A stretch of 33,995 bases of DNA from Cryobacterium tagatosivorans (GTDB taxonomy: Bacteria; Actinomycetota; Actinomycetes; Actinomycetales; Microbacteriaceae): contig NZ_SOEZ01000072.1 in assembly GCF_004402215.1 (NCBI RefSeq), forward strand, positions 531 to 34,525, given 5' to 3'. The stretch's first letter is position 1. Each line of letters begins with the position of its first letter. The notes under the pieces are model-generated. The model searched no databases, was not told the origin of the DNA, and saw nothing but the letters and a program-made list of their open reading frames with translations. The translations under genes and the position numbers were made by a program. Below, piece after piece: positions 23,597 to 31,257 of the stretch.

Positions 23597-24214
23597 TCAG
23601 AACCCGAAGTCACCGCCGAAGTCGCCGCCGCCACCGAAGTCCCCGCCGCCAAAGTCGCCGCCGCCGCCCGAATCGCCCGCCGAGGCATCCGCCCCGGACG
23701 CGTCAGCGCCGCCGGCATCGCCGCCGGAGTCGGATCCGGACCCGGCGTCGGCACCGGCATCCATCGGCATGAACGCGCTGACGATCGCCGACCCGATGAC
23801 GTAGCCGGCGATGGTCCCGAGCATGGAGCTGCCGACCATGCCGCCGAAGCTCATCCCGCCCTGGCCGCCGAAGCTGCGGGCGAGGGTGCCGGGCTGCTGC
23901 AGTTCCGCCCGCGTCGCGGCCTTGGCCAGCGTTGCCGGCTCGGCGTCCGCGGGGCGCTCGCTCGGGGCGGCGTTTTCGCTCAGCTGCCGGAAGAGAAGGT
24001 CGCGCTGCTCCTGCGTGAGCTTCGAGAAGGCCTCCGTGTGCACCTGTTCGATCGTCTCGGGCGGTGCCGTGCGGAGAAGGTACTGGTAGCGCTCGACGGC
24101 GATCTCGTCATCGGTGCGCTGGGGCGCGGTCTCGCGGCGCGGCGCCGCGGGCGGTGCATACTTTCGGCCCGGCTGCGGCTCGTCGCGGCCCAGGAGGCGA
24201 TCGAGGAATCCCAT
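23597..24214 (-). CDS. Hypothetical protein with a Gly/Asp/Phe-repeat C-terminus
   Basis: A 205-residue protein of unrecognised function. It starts MGFLDRLLGRDEP, followed by a charged helical region with FSKLTQEQRDLLFRQLSE (about 68-85). A hydrophobic, glycine-containing segment GGMVGSSMLGTIAGYVIGSAIV at about 120-143 may insert in a membrane. The last 60 residues are Asp/Gly/Ala/Ser-rich and end in repeats of the GDFGG type. The ATG at 24214 is supported by AAGGAG at good spacing. Such tails are low-complexity and may be disordered or phase-separating; that is inference. Confidence 0.82.
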   Translation of the reverse strand: MGFLDRLLGRDEPQPGRKYAPPAAPRRETAPQRTDDEIAVERYQYLLRTAPPETIEQVHTEAFSKLTQEQRDLLFRQLSENAAPSERPADAEPATLAKAATRAELQQPGTLARSFGGQGGMSFGGMVGSSMLGTIAGYVIGSAIVSAFMPMDAGADAGSGSDSGGDAGGADASGADASAGDSGGGGDFGGGDFGGGGDFGGDFGF

Positions 24215-24301
24215 GGTGTGCTCCTTGTGCGTCGTCGTGCACCCCCACGATCCCAGTCCCCGCTGGGTGTGCGCTGAGCCCGCGCCCAGGGCGATCCAAC
24301 C

Positions 24302-24330
24302 GTGACGGATGCCGGGGATCGAAGTACTAT
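24302..24330 (+). promoter_or_regulatory. Promoter of the VOC gene
   Basis: GTGACG (24302-24307) and TACTAT (24325-24330) are separated by 17 nt, each matching four of six consensus bases of -35 and -10 elements. Transcription would start near 24337, about 45 nt before the ATG at 24383. Confidence 0.5.
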
Positions 24331-24382
24331 CCGCTGCGTGACGTGGGCCTTCCACGCCGATCAAGAAGCAAGGGTGGTCGCG

Positions 24383-24760
24383 ATGAGCGGACGGGTTGTG
24401 CACTTCGAGGTCCCGGCAGAGGACTTTGACCGGGCGACGGACTTCTACCGCTCGGCGTTCGGCTGGGAGATCAGCCCGATGCCGGGCATGGAATACCTGA
24501 TGCTGTCCCCCACGCCGACGGACGAGCAGGGGATGCCGGTGGAGGCCGGGTCGATCAACGGCGGAATGTTCAAACGGGACGCGGAGCGGCCGAACCCGGT
24601 CGTGACGATCGACGTGGCGGACATCGATGCGACGTTGGAGAAGGTGGGAACCCTGGGCGGGTCGACCGTGCTCCCCAAACAGGAAGTCGGCCGGATGGGC
24701 TTTGTGGCCTACTTCAAGGACAGCGAAGGCAACCTGATGGGGCTCTGGCAGAACGTCTGA
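24383..24760 (+). CDS. VOC-family (glyoxalase/bleomycin-resistance-like) protein
   Basis: A 125-residue single VOC domain. Seen: VHFEVPAEDFDRATDFYRSAFGW at positions 6-28 and the closing YFKDSEGNLMGLWQ with the usual metal-site glutamate position. It resembles CFP-30-like glyoxalases in Actinobacteria; its substrate is unknown. ATG 24383 has an AGGGTGG site upstream and gives the normal family length. GTG at 24338 is in frame and just after the -10 box, so a 140-residue leaderless form is possible. Confidence 0.87.
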   Translation: MSGRVVHFEVPAEDFDRATDFYRSAFGWEISPMPGMEYLMLSPTPTDEQGMPVEAGSINGGMFKRDAERPNPVVTIDVADIDATLEKVGTLGGSTVLPKQEVGRMGFVAYFKDSEGNLMGLWQNV

Positions 24761-24792
24761 GAGCACGTCCCGGCCGAGGTCTCCTCGCGGTC

Positions 24793-24798
24793 TACCGT
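24793..24798 (+). promoter_or_regulatory. -10 box (TACCGT) for a leaderless GNAT transcript
   Basis: TACCGT ends 6 nt before the ATG at 24805. Confidence 0.5.
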
Positions 24799-24804
24799 TG
24801 AGGC

Positions 24805-25404
24805 ATGGACTTCACCACGCTGCCCACACTCGCCGGGGACCGGGTCACCCTGGAGCCGCTGTCGGCCGATCACGTCGAGGACCTGAAGGTCGCCGTCGTC
24901 GAGGGCGAGCTGTGGCGCGCCTGGTACACCGGCATCCCCTCGCCCGAGGAGATGCCGGGCGAGGTGCGGCGGCGGCTGGCGCTGTTCGCGTCCGGGCAGA
25001 TGCTGCCCTGGGCGATCCGGGACACCGCGCGCGGGTCTGTCGTGGGAATGACCACGTTCATGAACATCACCCCGCAGCACCGCCGCCTGGAAATCGGCTC
25101 CACCTGGCTGGCCCCGAGCGCCCAGCGCACCGGCGCCAACACGGAAGCGAAGCTGCTGCTGCTCACGCACGCGTTCGAGACGCTCGGCTGCATCGCGGTC
25201 GAGTTCCGCACGCACTGGCACAACCGGCAGTCCCGCGCCGCGATCGCCGCCCTCGGCGCCAGGCAGGACGGGGTGCTGCGCAATCACCAGCTCGGGCGGG
25301 ACGGGACCCTGCGCGACACCGTCGTCTTCTCGATCATCGACGGCGAGTGGCCGACGGTCCGGCTCGGCCTCACCGAGCGGTTGGCCCGGCACACCCGCCC
25401 CTAG
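24805..25404 (+). CDS. GNAT-family N-acetyltransferase (RimJ/RimL-like)
   Basis: A 199-residue acetyltransferase of the RimJ/RimL-like branch. Seen: LAGDRVTLEPLSADHVEDL (9-27), the LEIGSTWLAPSAQRTGANTEAK acetyl-CoA strand-loop (about 95-116), LGCIAVEFRTHWHNRQSRAAIAALGA and GVLRNHQLGRDGTLRDTVVFS. It would transfer acetyl groups to an amine; the substrate may be a protein N-terminus or small molecule. It starts 44 nt after the VOC gene, has its own leaderless -10 box and is convergent with the SDR gene. Confidence 0.9.
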   Translation: MDFTTLPTLAGDRVTLEPLSADHVEDLKVAVVEGELWRAWYTGIPSPEEMPGEVRRRLALFASGQMLPWAIRDTARGSVVGMTTFMNITPQHRRLEIGSTWLAPSAQRTGANTEAKLLLLTHAFETLGCIAVEFRTHWHNRQSRAAIAALGARQDGVLRNHQLGRDGTLRDTVVFSIIDGEWPTVRLGLTERLARHTRP

Positions 25405-25441
25405 CGAGGGCAGCGGCGCCCGCGCGGCTCGAATCGGGCGG

Positions 25442-26278
25442 CTAGCCCCGACCGACCCACTTGTCCATCGAGCCGTACACGCCAAAGACCCGGCCGGCGA
25501 CGGCATCCCAGACGGGCAGGGGAAGCACACCCTTGAGCACCTGGGAGAGCCCGACGGTCCACGGCATCGTCAGCGAGGCCTTCCCGGCGAGCATCGCGCG
25601 CCAGACTCGCTCCACGACATACTCCGGGGTCATCAGGGGGGTGAGGAGGGGCCCGCGGGCGCCCTCGAACATCCCGGTCGAGATGTAGCTCGGGGACACC
25701 GTGGTGACCTTGACGTTGCCGAAGTCCTGCTGCACCAGCTCGAGGCGGAGCGAGTCGCTCCAGCCGATCAGCGCCGCCTTCGAGGCCGCGTAGACGCTCA
25801 TCCTCGGGTTCGACAGCATGCCGGCGGCCGAGGCGATGTTCACGACCCGGGCCTCCCGGTAGGAGTTCGCCATCATCGCGGGCAGGAATTCGCGGGTGAT
25901 GTACATCGGCGCGAGGGCGTTGATCTGCATGGTCTGGCGGGTGTCGTCGCCGTTGTCGTGCTCCCAGAAGTAGGAACCGCGCACGATCCCGGCGTTGTTG
26001 ATCACGATGTCGGGGTCGCCCACCTCGGTGCGCACGCGCTGCGCGGTCTGCGCGATGGCGCCCAGGTCGGCGATGTCGACCACGTAGCTGGCGATCTGGG
26101 TGCCCTCCCCGGCGCGCCCGGACAGCACGGATGCCGTCGAGGTCAGGGCCGCCGCGTCCCGGTCCCAGAGGATCACGGACTTCGCCCCCTCGGCCACGGC
26201 GCGCTCGGCGTACAGGCGGCCCATGCCCATGGCTGCGCCGGTGATCAGGACGTGGGCTCCGGAAACGGTTCGACTCAT
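25442..26278 (-). CDS. Short-chain dehydrogenase/reductase
   Basis: A 278-residue classical SDR. The NAD(P)-binding motif TGAAMGMG is at 13-20, NNAG at about 88-91, and the catalytic YAASK with the preceding serine (NIASAAG) around 140-160. The C-terminal part has WTVGLSQVLKGVLPLPVWDA, seen in fatty-alcohol or hydroxysteroid-type SDRs of Actinobacteria. The substrate cannot be read. The ATG at 26278 is chosen because the protein then begins at the Rossmann fold; the extension to 26323 has no support. It is divergent from ppk2. Confidence 0.9.
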   Translation of the reverse strand: MSRTVSGAHVLITGAAMGMGRLYAERAVAEGAKSVILWDRDAAALTSTASVLSGRAGEGTQIASYVVDIADLGAIAQTAQRVRTEVGDPDIVINNAGIVRGSYFWEHDNGDDTRQTMQINALAPMYITREFLPAMMANSYREARVVNIASAAGMLSNPRMSVYAASKAALIGWSDSLRLELVQQDFGNVKVTTVSPSYISTGMFEGARGPLLTPLMTPEYVVERVWRAMLAGKASLTMPWTVGLSQVLKGVLPLPVWDAVAGRVFGVYGSMDKWVGRG

Positions 26279-26356
26279 GGGTCCATCATCGCAAGAGATC
26301 CGCCCCCCGCCGCGACCGGGCATGCCATGATTGCGGCGAGGACGAGGAGGCCGACC

Positions 26357-27199
26357 ATGTCACCCAAGAAGCCGAGGCCCCCGAGGCTCCGCAAGGCGGT
26401 CTACTCCGCCGAGCTGCGCCGACTGCAGACCGAGCTCGTCGCCATGCAGGAATGGGTCCGCGCCTCGGGCGCGCGCATTGTCGTGATCTTCGAGGGACGG
26501 GACGCCGCCGGCAAGGGTTCGGCGATCAAACGCGTCACCGAGTACCTCAACCCGCGCATCGCCCGGATCATGGCCCTCCCGATGCCGACCGACCGCGAGC
26601 GCGGCCAGTGGTACTTCCAGCGCTACATCGAGCACCTGCCCGCGGCGGGCGAGATCGTGCTGATGGACCGGTCCTGGTACAACCGCGCCGGCGTCGAACG
26701 GGTGATGGGCTACTGCACGGCCGACGAATACCGCCGCTTCCTGCACCAGGCACCGCTGTTCGAGCGGATGCTCGTGGAAGACGGCATCCTGCTGGTCAAG
26801 TACTGGTTCTCCGTGTCCGACCACGAGCAGGAGGCCAGGTTCCGCTCCCGGCTGAAGGATCCGATGCGCCGGTGGAAGCTCTCCGAGACCGACCTGCTCT
26901 CGATAACCAAGTGGGTCGACTACTCCAAGGCCAAGGACGAGATGTTCGTGCACACCGACATCCCGGAGGCGCCGTGGTGGGTGGTGGAAAGCGAAGACAA
27001 GCTCGCCGCGCGCCTGAACATGATCAGCCACCTGCTGTCGATCGTGCCCTACGAACACCTCGAGCCGCCGACGGTCACCATCCCGCCCCGGCCCCCGGCA
27101 TCGGATTACGAACGCCCACCGCGGGAGCAGACCCGCCCGGTGCCCGACTTCGCGGCCACGCTGGTCGACCCCGGGAGGACCGGCTCGAAGCACTCGTAG
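26357..27199 (+). CDS. ppk2: Polyphosphate kinase 2
   Basis: A 280-residue PPK2. It transfers phosphate between polyphosphate and nucleotides. Seen: Walker A FEGRDAAGKGSAIKR (45-59), the ALPMPTDRERGQWYFQRYIEHLP segment, the Walker B-like VLMDRSWYNRAGVERVMGYC region, and WFSVSDHEQEARFRSRLKDP. A Pro-rich tail of about 35 residues ends the protein. The ATG at 26357 has GAGGAGG directly upstream. It is monocistronic or precedes the LLM gene by 59 nt. The class (GDP- or ADP-phosphorylating) cannot be settled by eye. Confidence 0.94.
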   Translation: MSPKKPRPPRLRKAVYSAELRRLQTELVAMQEWVRASGARIVVIFEGRDAAGKGSAIKRVTEYLNPRIARIMALPMPTDRERGQWYFQRYIEHLPAAGEIVLMDRSWYNRAGVERVMGYCTADEYRRFLHQAPLFERMLVEDGILLVKYWFSVSDHEQEARFRSRLKDPMRRWKLSETDLLSITKWVDYSKAKDEMFVHTDIPEAPWWVVESEDKLAARLNMISHLLSIVPYEHLEPPTVTIPPRPPASDYERPPREQTRPVPDFAATLVDPGRTGSKHS

Positions 27200-27246
27200 G
27201 ACGGGCGCGGCGGGCGGGCGCGTCCGGCGCGTCGCCGGCCGCAGCA

Positions 27247-27252
27247 TAGGCT
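27247..27252 (+). promoter_or_regulatory. -10 box (TAGGCT) for a leaderless LLM oxidoreductase transcript
   Basis: TAGGCT ends 6 nt before the ATG at 27259, identical in box and spacing to the xthA start. Confidence 0.55.
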
Positions 27253-27258
27253 CGGTGG

Positions 27259-28296
27259 ATGCGATTCGGACTGTTTGTACCCCAGGGCTGGCGTCACGAC
27301 CTCGTCGGGATCGACCCCGCGGAGCAGTGGGCCGCGATGAGCGGCCTGGCCGCGCACGCCGACGCGGGCGCCTGGGAGTCCATCTGGGTGTACGACCACT
27401 TCCACACCGTCCCGGTGCCGAGCGAGGAAGCCACCCACGAGGCGTGGACGCTCATGTCCGCGTTCGCGGCGACCACGACGCGCATCCGTCTCGGCCAGAT
27501 GTGCACCTGCATGAGCTACCGCAACCCGGCCTACCTGGCCAAGGTCGCCTCGACCATCGACATCATCTCCGGCGGCCGCGTCGAGATGGGGATCGGCGCC
27601 GGTTGGTACGAGCACGAGTGGCGGGCCTACGGCTACGGCTTCCCGCGCGCCGGCGAGCGGCTCGCCCGCCTGGACGAGGGCGTGCAGATCATGCGCCAGG
27701 CCTGGACGACCGGCACGGCCACCCTCGATGGCGAGCACTACCAGGTTGACGGCGCCATCGTTCGGCCGCTGCCCCTGCAGGAAGGCGGCATCCCGATCTG
27801 GATCGCCGGCGGCGGCGAGAAGGTCACCCTGCGCATCGCCGCCCAGTACGCGAATTACACGAACTTCGACGGCTCCCCCGAGGGCTTCACGCACAAGAGC
27901 CGGCTGCTCGAGGAGCACTGCGCCGCCGTGGGCACGGACTTCGGCGCGATCACCCGGTCGGCGAACTACAACACGGTCATCGGACGGGACGAGGCCGAGG
28001 TGGCCGAGCGCCTCGACGCCATCGAGGCCCGCGTCACGCCGTACCTGGGCGCCGCCGGCGCGGAAAGCTTCATGGCCGAGTACCGCGGCGGCAAGGCGCT
28101 CTGCGTCGGCACGCCGGAGCAGATCGTGGAGCGCCTGGCCGCGATGAAGGCCCGAGGCCTCGGCTACGCCATCCACTACTTCCCCGAGGCGGCCTACGAC
28201 CGCTCTGGGATCGAGCTCTTCGAACGCGAAGTCATGCCGGCCCTACTGACTATTGAGTCAGGAAGTAATGCATCTATTGCAGGAATTGCAGAATAG
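27259..28296 (+). CDS. LLM-class, probably F420-dependent, oxidoreductase with an altered C-terminus
   Basis: A 345-residue luciferase-like protein. Seen: MRFGLFVPQGWRHDL, AHADAGAWESIWVYDHF, the SYRNPAYLAKVASTIDIISGGR strand, MGIGAGWYEHEWRAYGY and PIWIAGGGEKVTLRIAA. The family includes F420-dependent enzymes, which fits the F420 locus upstream. The usual end of the family, around ELFEREVMPAL, is followed by 15 extra residues (LTIESGSNASIAGIAE region) coded by AT-rich DNA unlike the gene body. This looks like fusion to foreign sequence at the island junction. Function is unlikely to be lost because the barrel is complete. Confidence 0.88.
   Translation: MRFGLFVPQGWRHDLVGIDPAEQWAAMSGLAAHADAGAWESIWVYDHFHTVPVPSEEATHEAWTLMSAFAATTTRIRLGQMCTCMSYRNPAYLAKVASTIDIISGGRVEMGIGAGWYEHEWRAYGYGFPRAGERLARLDEGVQIMRQAWTTGTATLDGEHYQVDGAIVRPLPLQEGGIPIWIAGGGEKVTLRIAAQYANYTNFDGSPEGFTHKSRLLEEHCAAVGTDFGAITRSANYNTVIGRDEAEVAERLDAIEARVTPYLGAAGAESFMAEYRGGKALCVGTPEQIVERLAAMKARGLGYAIHYFPEAAYDRSGIELFEREVMPALLTIESGSNASIAGIAE
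28276..28291 (+). repeat. Short direct repeat ATTGCAG at the island junction
   Basis: ATTGCAG occurs at 28276-28282 and 28285-28291 in the AT-rich segment joining the LLM gene to the island. It may be a remnant of an insertion or recombination site. Confidence 0.35.
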
Positions 28297-28934
28297 GGCT
28301 CCCCTGATACCTCCCCGGCCGAGAGCCAGCCAGGGCAGGAACTTCCGCGGCCTCATCGCGTCGGAGAGCCCGGGCATGCCGGCTTCGACGAGCGCCAGAG
28401 TTCGAGAGCCGCCCAGGCGCGTGGGACGCCCATTGACTCTGTCGTGACACAATCCGAGTCGAGAAAGGAGCCCAGGAGCTCTACCACACGGGTGTGCCAG
28501 CCGCTGTCTGGGACGATGGATCTGAGAGCAGGTAGACCATCACGGCGAGGGCGCTGTAGACGTCAAACACGGCTTTCGCGGCTTCCTCGTCTTTGAGGTG
28601 GCCGAGAGCTCCTTTCGTCGTGGCCTCTCATATGGCGCACCACGCGCCTCCGGATGCACCGACTGCCGCGCAAGGTCATCCACGGTGGTTCTGCTGACGA
28701 TGAACTCGTTTCGGTTTCCGCGATGTTGGATTGGGAGGAGCATTATGCGCCGTCACCCCGTTACCATCGGGTGAACGGAGATCGTCTCTTTCATCGCACG
28801 TCCACAGAAGAGTTCATTTCTGTGTTGCGGGTGTTGATCTGGTTCACCACCTCCCGTCCCGGCACCTTCGCCGCGGCCTAGTTTGACCGAGCCGATCTAG
28901 AGGCTTGGAGATACTGCGGAAAGCCGGAACGACT
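28297..28934. other. Gene-poor segment of lower GC; no recognisable gene
   Basis: No reading frame here is convincing. Frames of 61-75 codons exist on both strands (for example plus 28654-28881 and minus 28258-28452) but show no known domain, no good ribosome site and no consistent codon bias. One short minus-strand frame near 28500-28630 reads like a natural helical protein end (KDEEAAKAVFDVYSALAVMV) but has no start. The segment probably holds gene fragments. Confidence 0.5.
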
Positions 28935-29138
28935 ATGCCGATGCAACCCGAGATCGACTTGTCCTTGTCCAAAGCGCCAGGTGTAGGCGACGATGAGGCC
29001 CGGAGGCTGAGCCTCGCCCAGTTTCTGCGCGTCCGCGTCGAGCATCTACGCCCCGAAGACGTAGGCCAGTCTTCAAGCAGCCGGCGCAGGACCGCGGGAC
29101 TTCGCCGGAAGGAAGTTGCCGTTGGGAGGATTCACTGA
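28935..29138 (+). pseudogene. N-terminal fragment of an MmyB-type XRE regulator
   Basis: The 67-codon frame contains EARRLSLAQFLRVRVEHLRPEDVG then SRRRTAGLRRKEVA, matching the conserved N-terminus of MmyB-like helix-turn-helix regulators (LGEFLRARR..LSPEDVG..RRRTPGLRREEVA). In intact proteins this is directly followed by the HTH (LAGVS..YY..LE). Here the match stops at KEVA and the frame ends within five codons, so the DNA-binding domain is lost. Confidence 0.65.
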
Positions 29139-29404
29139 GTCTCCTGCCTGCGCCGTCGATCGGTGGCGCGTATGAGAAGCATGAACACGCTGTGATCTTC
29201 CTCGACGACGACGCGGGCCGCATTGCGCTCCGACCTGCACGCAACCGGACCAGTGGGGCACTCCCCCGAACTTTCAGCAAAGGATTGTCCCGATGGCGAT
29301 CGGAGGCTTGCCGGCACACCCGTTCTGGCTGTGTCCCACGTGCGGCCTGGTTCGCCTGGTCAAATCCCCACCGCTCCCCCGGGCGTAACCGCGAGAATTG
29401 GTTT
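29139..29404. other. Intergenic segment between decayed genes
   Basis: No gene can be supported. A 31-codon frame at 29293-29388 holds a CPTC pair like a zinc ribbon, and another frame reads HEHAVIFLDDDAGRIALRPA, but neither has a recognised family or a start site. Probably further fragments. Confidence 0.4.
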
Positions 29405-29755
29405 ATGACTTCACCCGATGTGCTGAGCCGTGCGCCGGGGATGGCCGGATTGGACAGCTTCATCGAGATCGGCGCGTCGAGAGTCGTGTTGTGGGAGCTG
29501 TCCGAGACGGGTGAGGCTCGGCAGCGGCGAGCCTTGCAACTGATCGGTATCGCCTTCGTTCTGCTGCCGGCTTACCTGCTGGTTGAGTCGATGGTGGCGA
29601 TGATCACGGGACACCACGCCTCGCCCGGTATGCTCACGGGCATCGTCTTGAACCTGGTGTTGGGGTGGTGGTGGGCGGATCGGGTGGCCGGTTTCGTCAT
29701 CGTTTACTACGCCGTTCGGGAAGTCATTCACATCTTCCGACCGGGCCCGGAGTAG
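29405..29755 (+). pseudogene. Decayed cation-diffusion-facilitator-like transporter, N-truncated with an internal deletion
   Basis: A 116-codon open frame. GLDSFIEIGASRVVLWEL and RQRRALQLIGIAFVLLPAYLLVES match the second and third membrane segments of actinobacterial cation transporters (intact form about 210-220 residues, family knowledge). The frame then jumps from GHHASPGMLTGIVL to NLVLGWWWADRVAGFVIVYYAVREVIHIF, the last part of such proteins. The first membrane segment and roughly 50-60 internal residues are missing, while the frame stays open. It ends 2 nt before the YkvA gene start and could still provide translational coupling. Confidence 0.7.
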
Positions 29756-29757
29756 CT

Positions 29758-30213
29758 ATGACTGAATGGTGGCAGATTCTCCTCAGCATCCTTCTGGGCC
29801 TCGTCGTGATCTGGTTGATCTTGGTGCTCGTGCTCTGGCAAGAGCAACGCAAACACCCGGGCAAGGCGTCCCTGCGAGATCTCTTGCGCCTCGCCCCGGA
29901 TGTGGCGCGGCTGCTCAAGCGCCTCGCGGCCGACCGGACGGTGCCTCTCGGCGTCCGGGTTTGGCTGGTCGTGCTGCTGGTGTACCTGGTTTCCCCGATC
30001 GATCTCATCCCCGATTTCATCCCGGTTCTTGGATATGCCGATGACGCGCTCGTCGTCGCGATCGCGCTGCGCTTTGCCACCCGCGAAGCGGGGAGTGCTG
30101 CGATCAAGCGACACTGGCCCGGGACCCCTGCCGGACTGCAAGCGGTGCTCCGCCTCGCCGGTTTACCCTCGTCCCCTGCGCCTCAATCCACCGGCAGCGG
30201 CGACGGCCGATAA
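29758..30213 (+). CDS. YkvA-family (DUF1232) membrane protein
   Basis: A 151-residue protein. An N-terminal membrane segment (about 7-26) precedes a charged region, then the DUF1232 signature VRVWLVVLLVYLVSPIDLIPDFIPVLGYADDALVV at about 82-116. Function is unknown in the family. The ATG at 29758 has GGAG 6 nt upstream and follows the transporter remnant by 2 nt, so the two were one operon. The C-terminal tail is Pro/Ser-rich. Confidence 0.88.
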   Translation: MTEWWQILLSILLGLVVIWLILVLVLWQEQRKHPGKASLRDLLRLAPDVARLLKRLAADRTVPLGVRVWLVVLLVYLVSPIDLIPDFIPVLGYADDALVVAIALRFATREAGSAAIKRHWPGTPAGLQAVLRLAGLPSSPAPQSTGSGDGR

Positions 30214-30602
30214 CGCCAGCTCCATCCGCAGCGAACATCCGTCCCGGCGCGGGAACACAAGCGTCAAAGTCCGCCTGAGGCCCTCGGACGCCTGAACCAC
30301 GCGAGGGGACGGCCGGCGATGAAGCCCTGCCCCGGCTGTCGGGAAATGTCGAAAACCGACGGCGAGCTACTGGGCACAGACGCCGCAACCGGACTTGCCC
30401 GGTTTCACGCGCTGAGCCACAACCTGCAGCTGCGCTCATCCGGAGAGCCCACCGAAGAGAAACGGACACCCATCCGAAAGTGTAGTCAGAACCGTCAGAA
30501 AACAGTGTTACCCCTGCCCGTTTGCTTCGGGAGGATGGATATCAAGCGGAAAGCATCCGTTCGGCCGCTACAGGCCGATGACTGAATCGAAGGGGACAAA
30601 TC
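30214..30602. promoter_or_regulatory. Non-coding region upstream of the RuMP operon
   Basis: Nothing in this 389-nt gap looks like a real gene. A tandem direct repeat GTCAGAA (30485-30491 and 30494-30500) lies about 100 nt before hxlB and could be a regulator site. No clear -35/-10 pair was found. Confidence 0.4.
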
Positions 30603-31202
30603 GTGAATCCGACAGTAAATGCGATGCGTACCGTGCACAGTACCGCAGGTGACATTGCCCGTAATCTGTCCCTAGTCGGGGACGAGATCGCGGACACCGC
30701 GGCCAAGATTGACGAACACGAGGTCGCCGCCCTGGCGGCCCACCTTGGCCAGACAGGCCGGGTGTTCGTCGCCGGAGCGGGCCGGAGCGGCCTGGTCTTG
30801 CGTATGGCCGCCATGAGGCTGATGCACCTGGGCCTGACCGTCCACGTCGCCGGTGACACCACCACTCCCGCCATCAGTTCCGGCGACCTGCTCTTAGTGG
30901 CCTCCGGATCGGGAACGACCTCGGGAGTGGTCAAGTCAGCGGAAACTGCGGCCAAGGCCGGAGCGCGCATTGCCGCGTTCACCACCAACCCTGATTCGCC
31001 GCTCGCTGGACTCGCCGACGCGGTGGTGATCATTCCCGCCGCTCAGAAGACCGACCACGGCTCCGGCGTATCACGCCAGTACTCCGGGTCCCTGTTCGAA
31101 CAGGTACTGTTCCTCGTCACCGAGGCCCTCTTCCAGTCGCTGTGGGGCAGCACCGATGAACCGGCCGAACAGCTCTGGCTCAGGCACGCCAACCTCGAAT
31201 AG
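30603..31202 (+). CDS. hxlB: 6-phospho-3-hexuloisomerase (PHI), RuMP pathway
   Basis: A 199-residue SIS-domain isomerase. It converts D-arabino-3-hexulose 6-phosphate to fructose 6-phosphate. Seen: VFVAGAGRSGLVLRMAAMRLMHLG (about 53-76), GDTTTPAISSGDLLLVASGSGTT (84-106), AFTTNPDSPLAGLAD and the QYSGSLFEQVLFLVTEAL end segment with the active-site glutamate. The start is GTG at 30603, with GAAGGGGAC about 7 nt upstream. It precedes hxlA by 55 nt in the same direction. GC is lower than in the chromosomal part of the window. Confidence 0.94.
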   Translation: MNPTVNAMRTVHSTAGDIARNLSLVGDEIADTAAKIDEHEVAALAAHLGQTGRVFVAGAGRSGLVLRMAAMRLMHLGLTVHVAGDTTTPAISSGDLLLVASGSGTTSGVVKSAETAAKAGARIAAFTTNPDSPLAGLADAVVIIPAAQKTDHGSGVSRQYSGSLFEQVLFLVTEALFQSLWGSTDEPAEQLWLRHANLE

Positions 31203-31257
31203 CCGAGGCCTCCACTTTCCACACCAACCGCGTTCACCTACAGAAAGAAGCAACATC

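Noticed and set aside
28258..28452. Minus-strand 64-codon frame with a faint MoaB/MogA-like look (MPGLSDAMR ... GRGGIRG)
   Set aside because: The resemblance is short and incomplete, with no start context; not enough to call a gene or pseudogene.
30319..30585. 88-codon plus-strand frame upstream of hxlB
   Set aside because: No ribosome site, no domain and composition unlike neighbouring genes.
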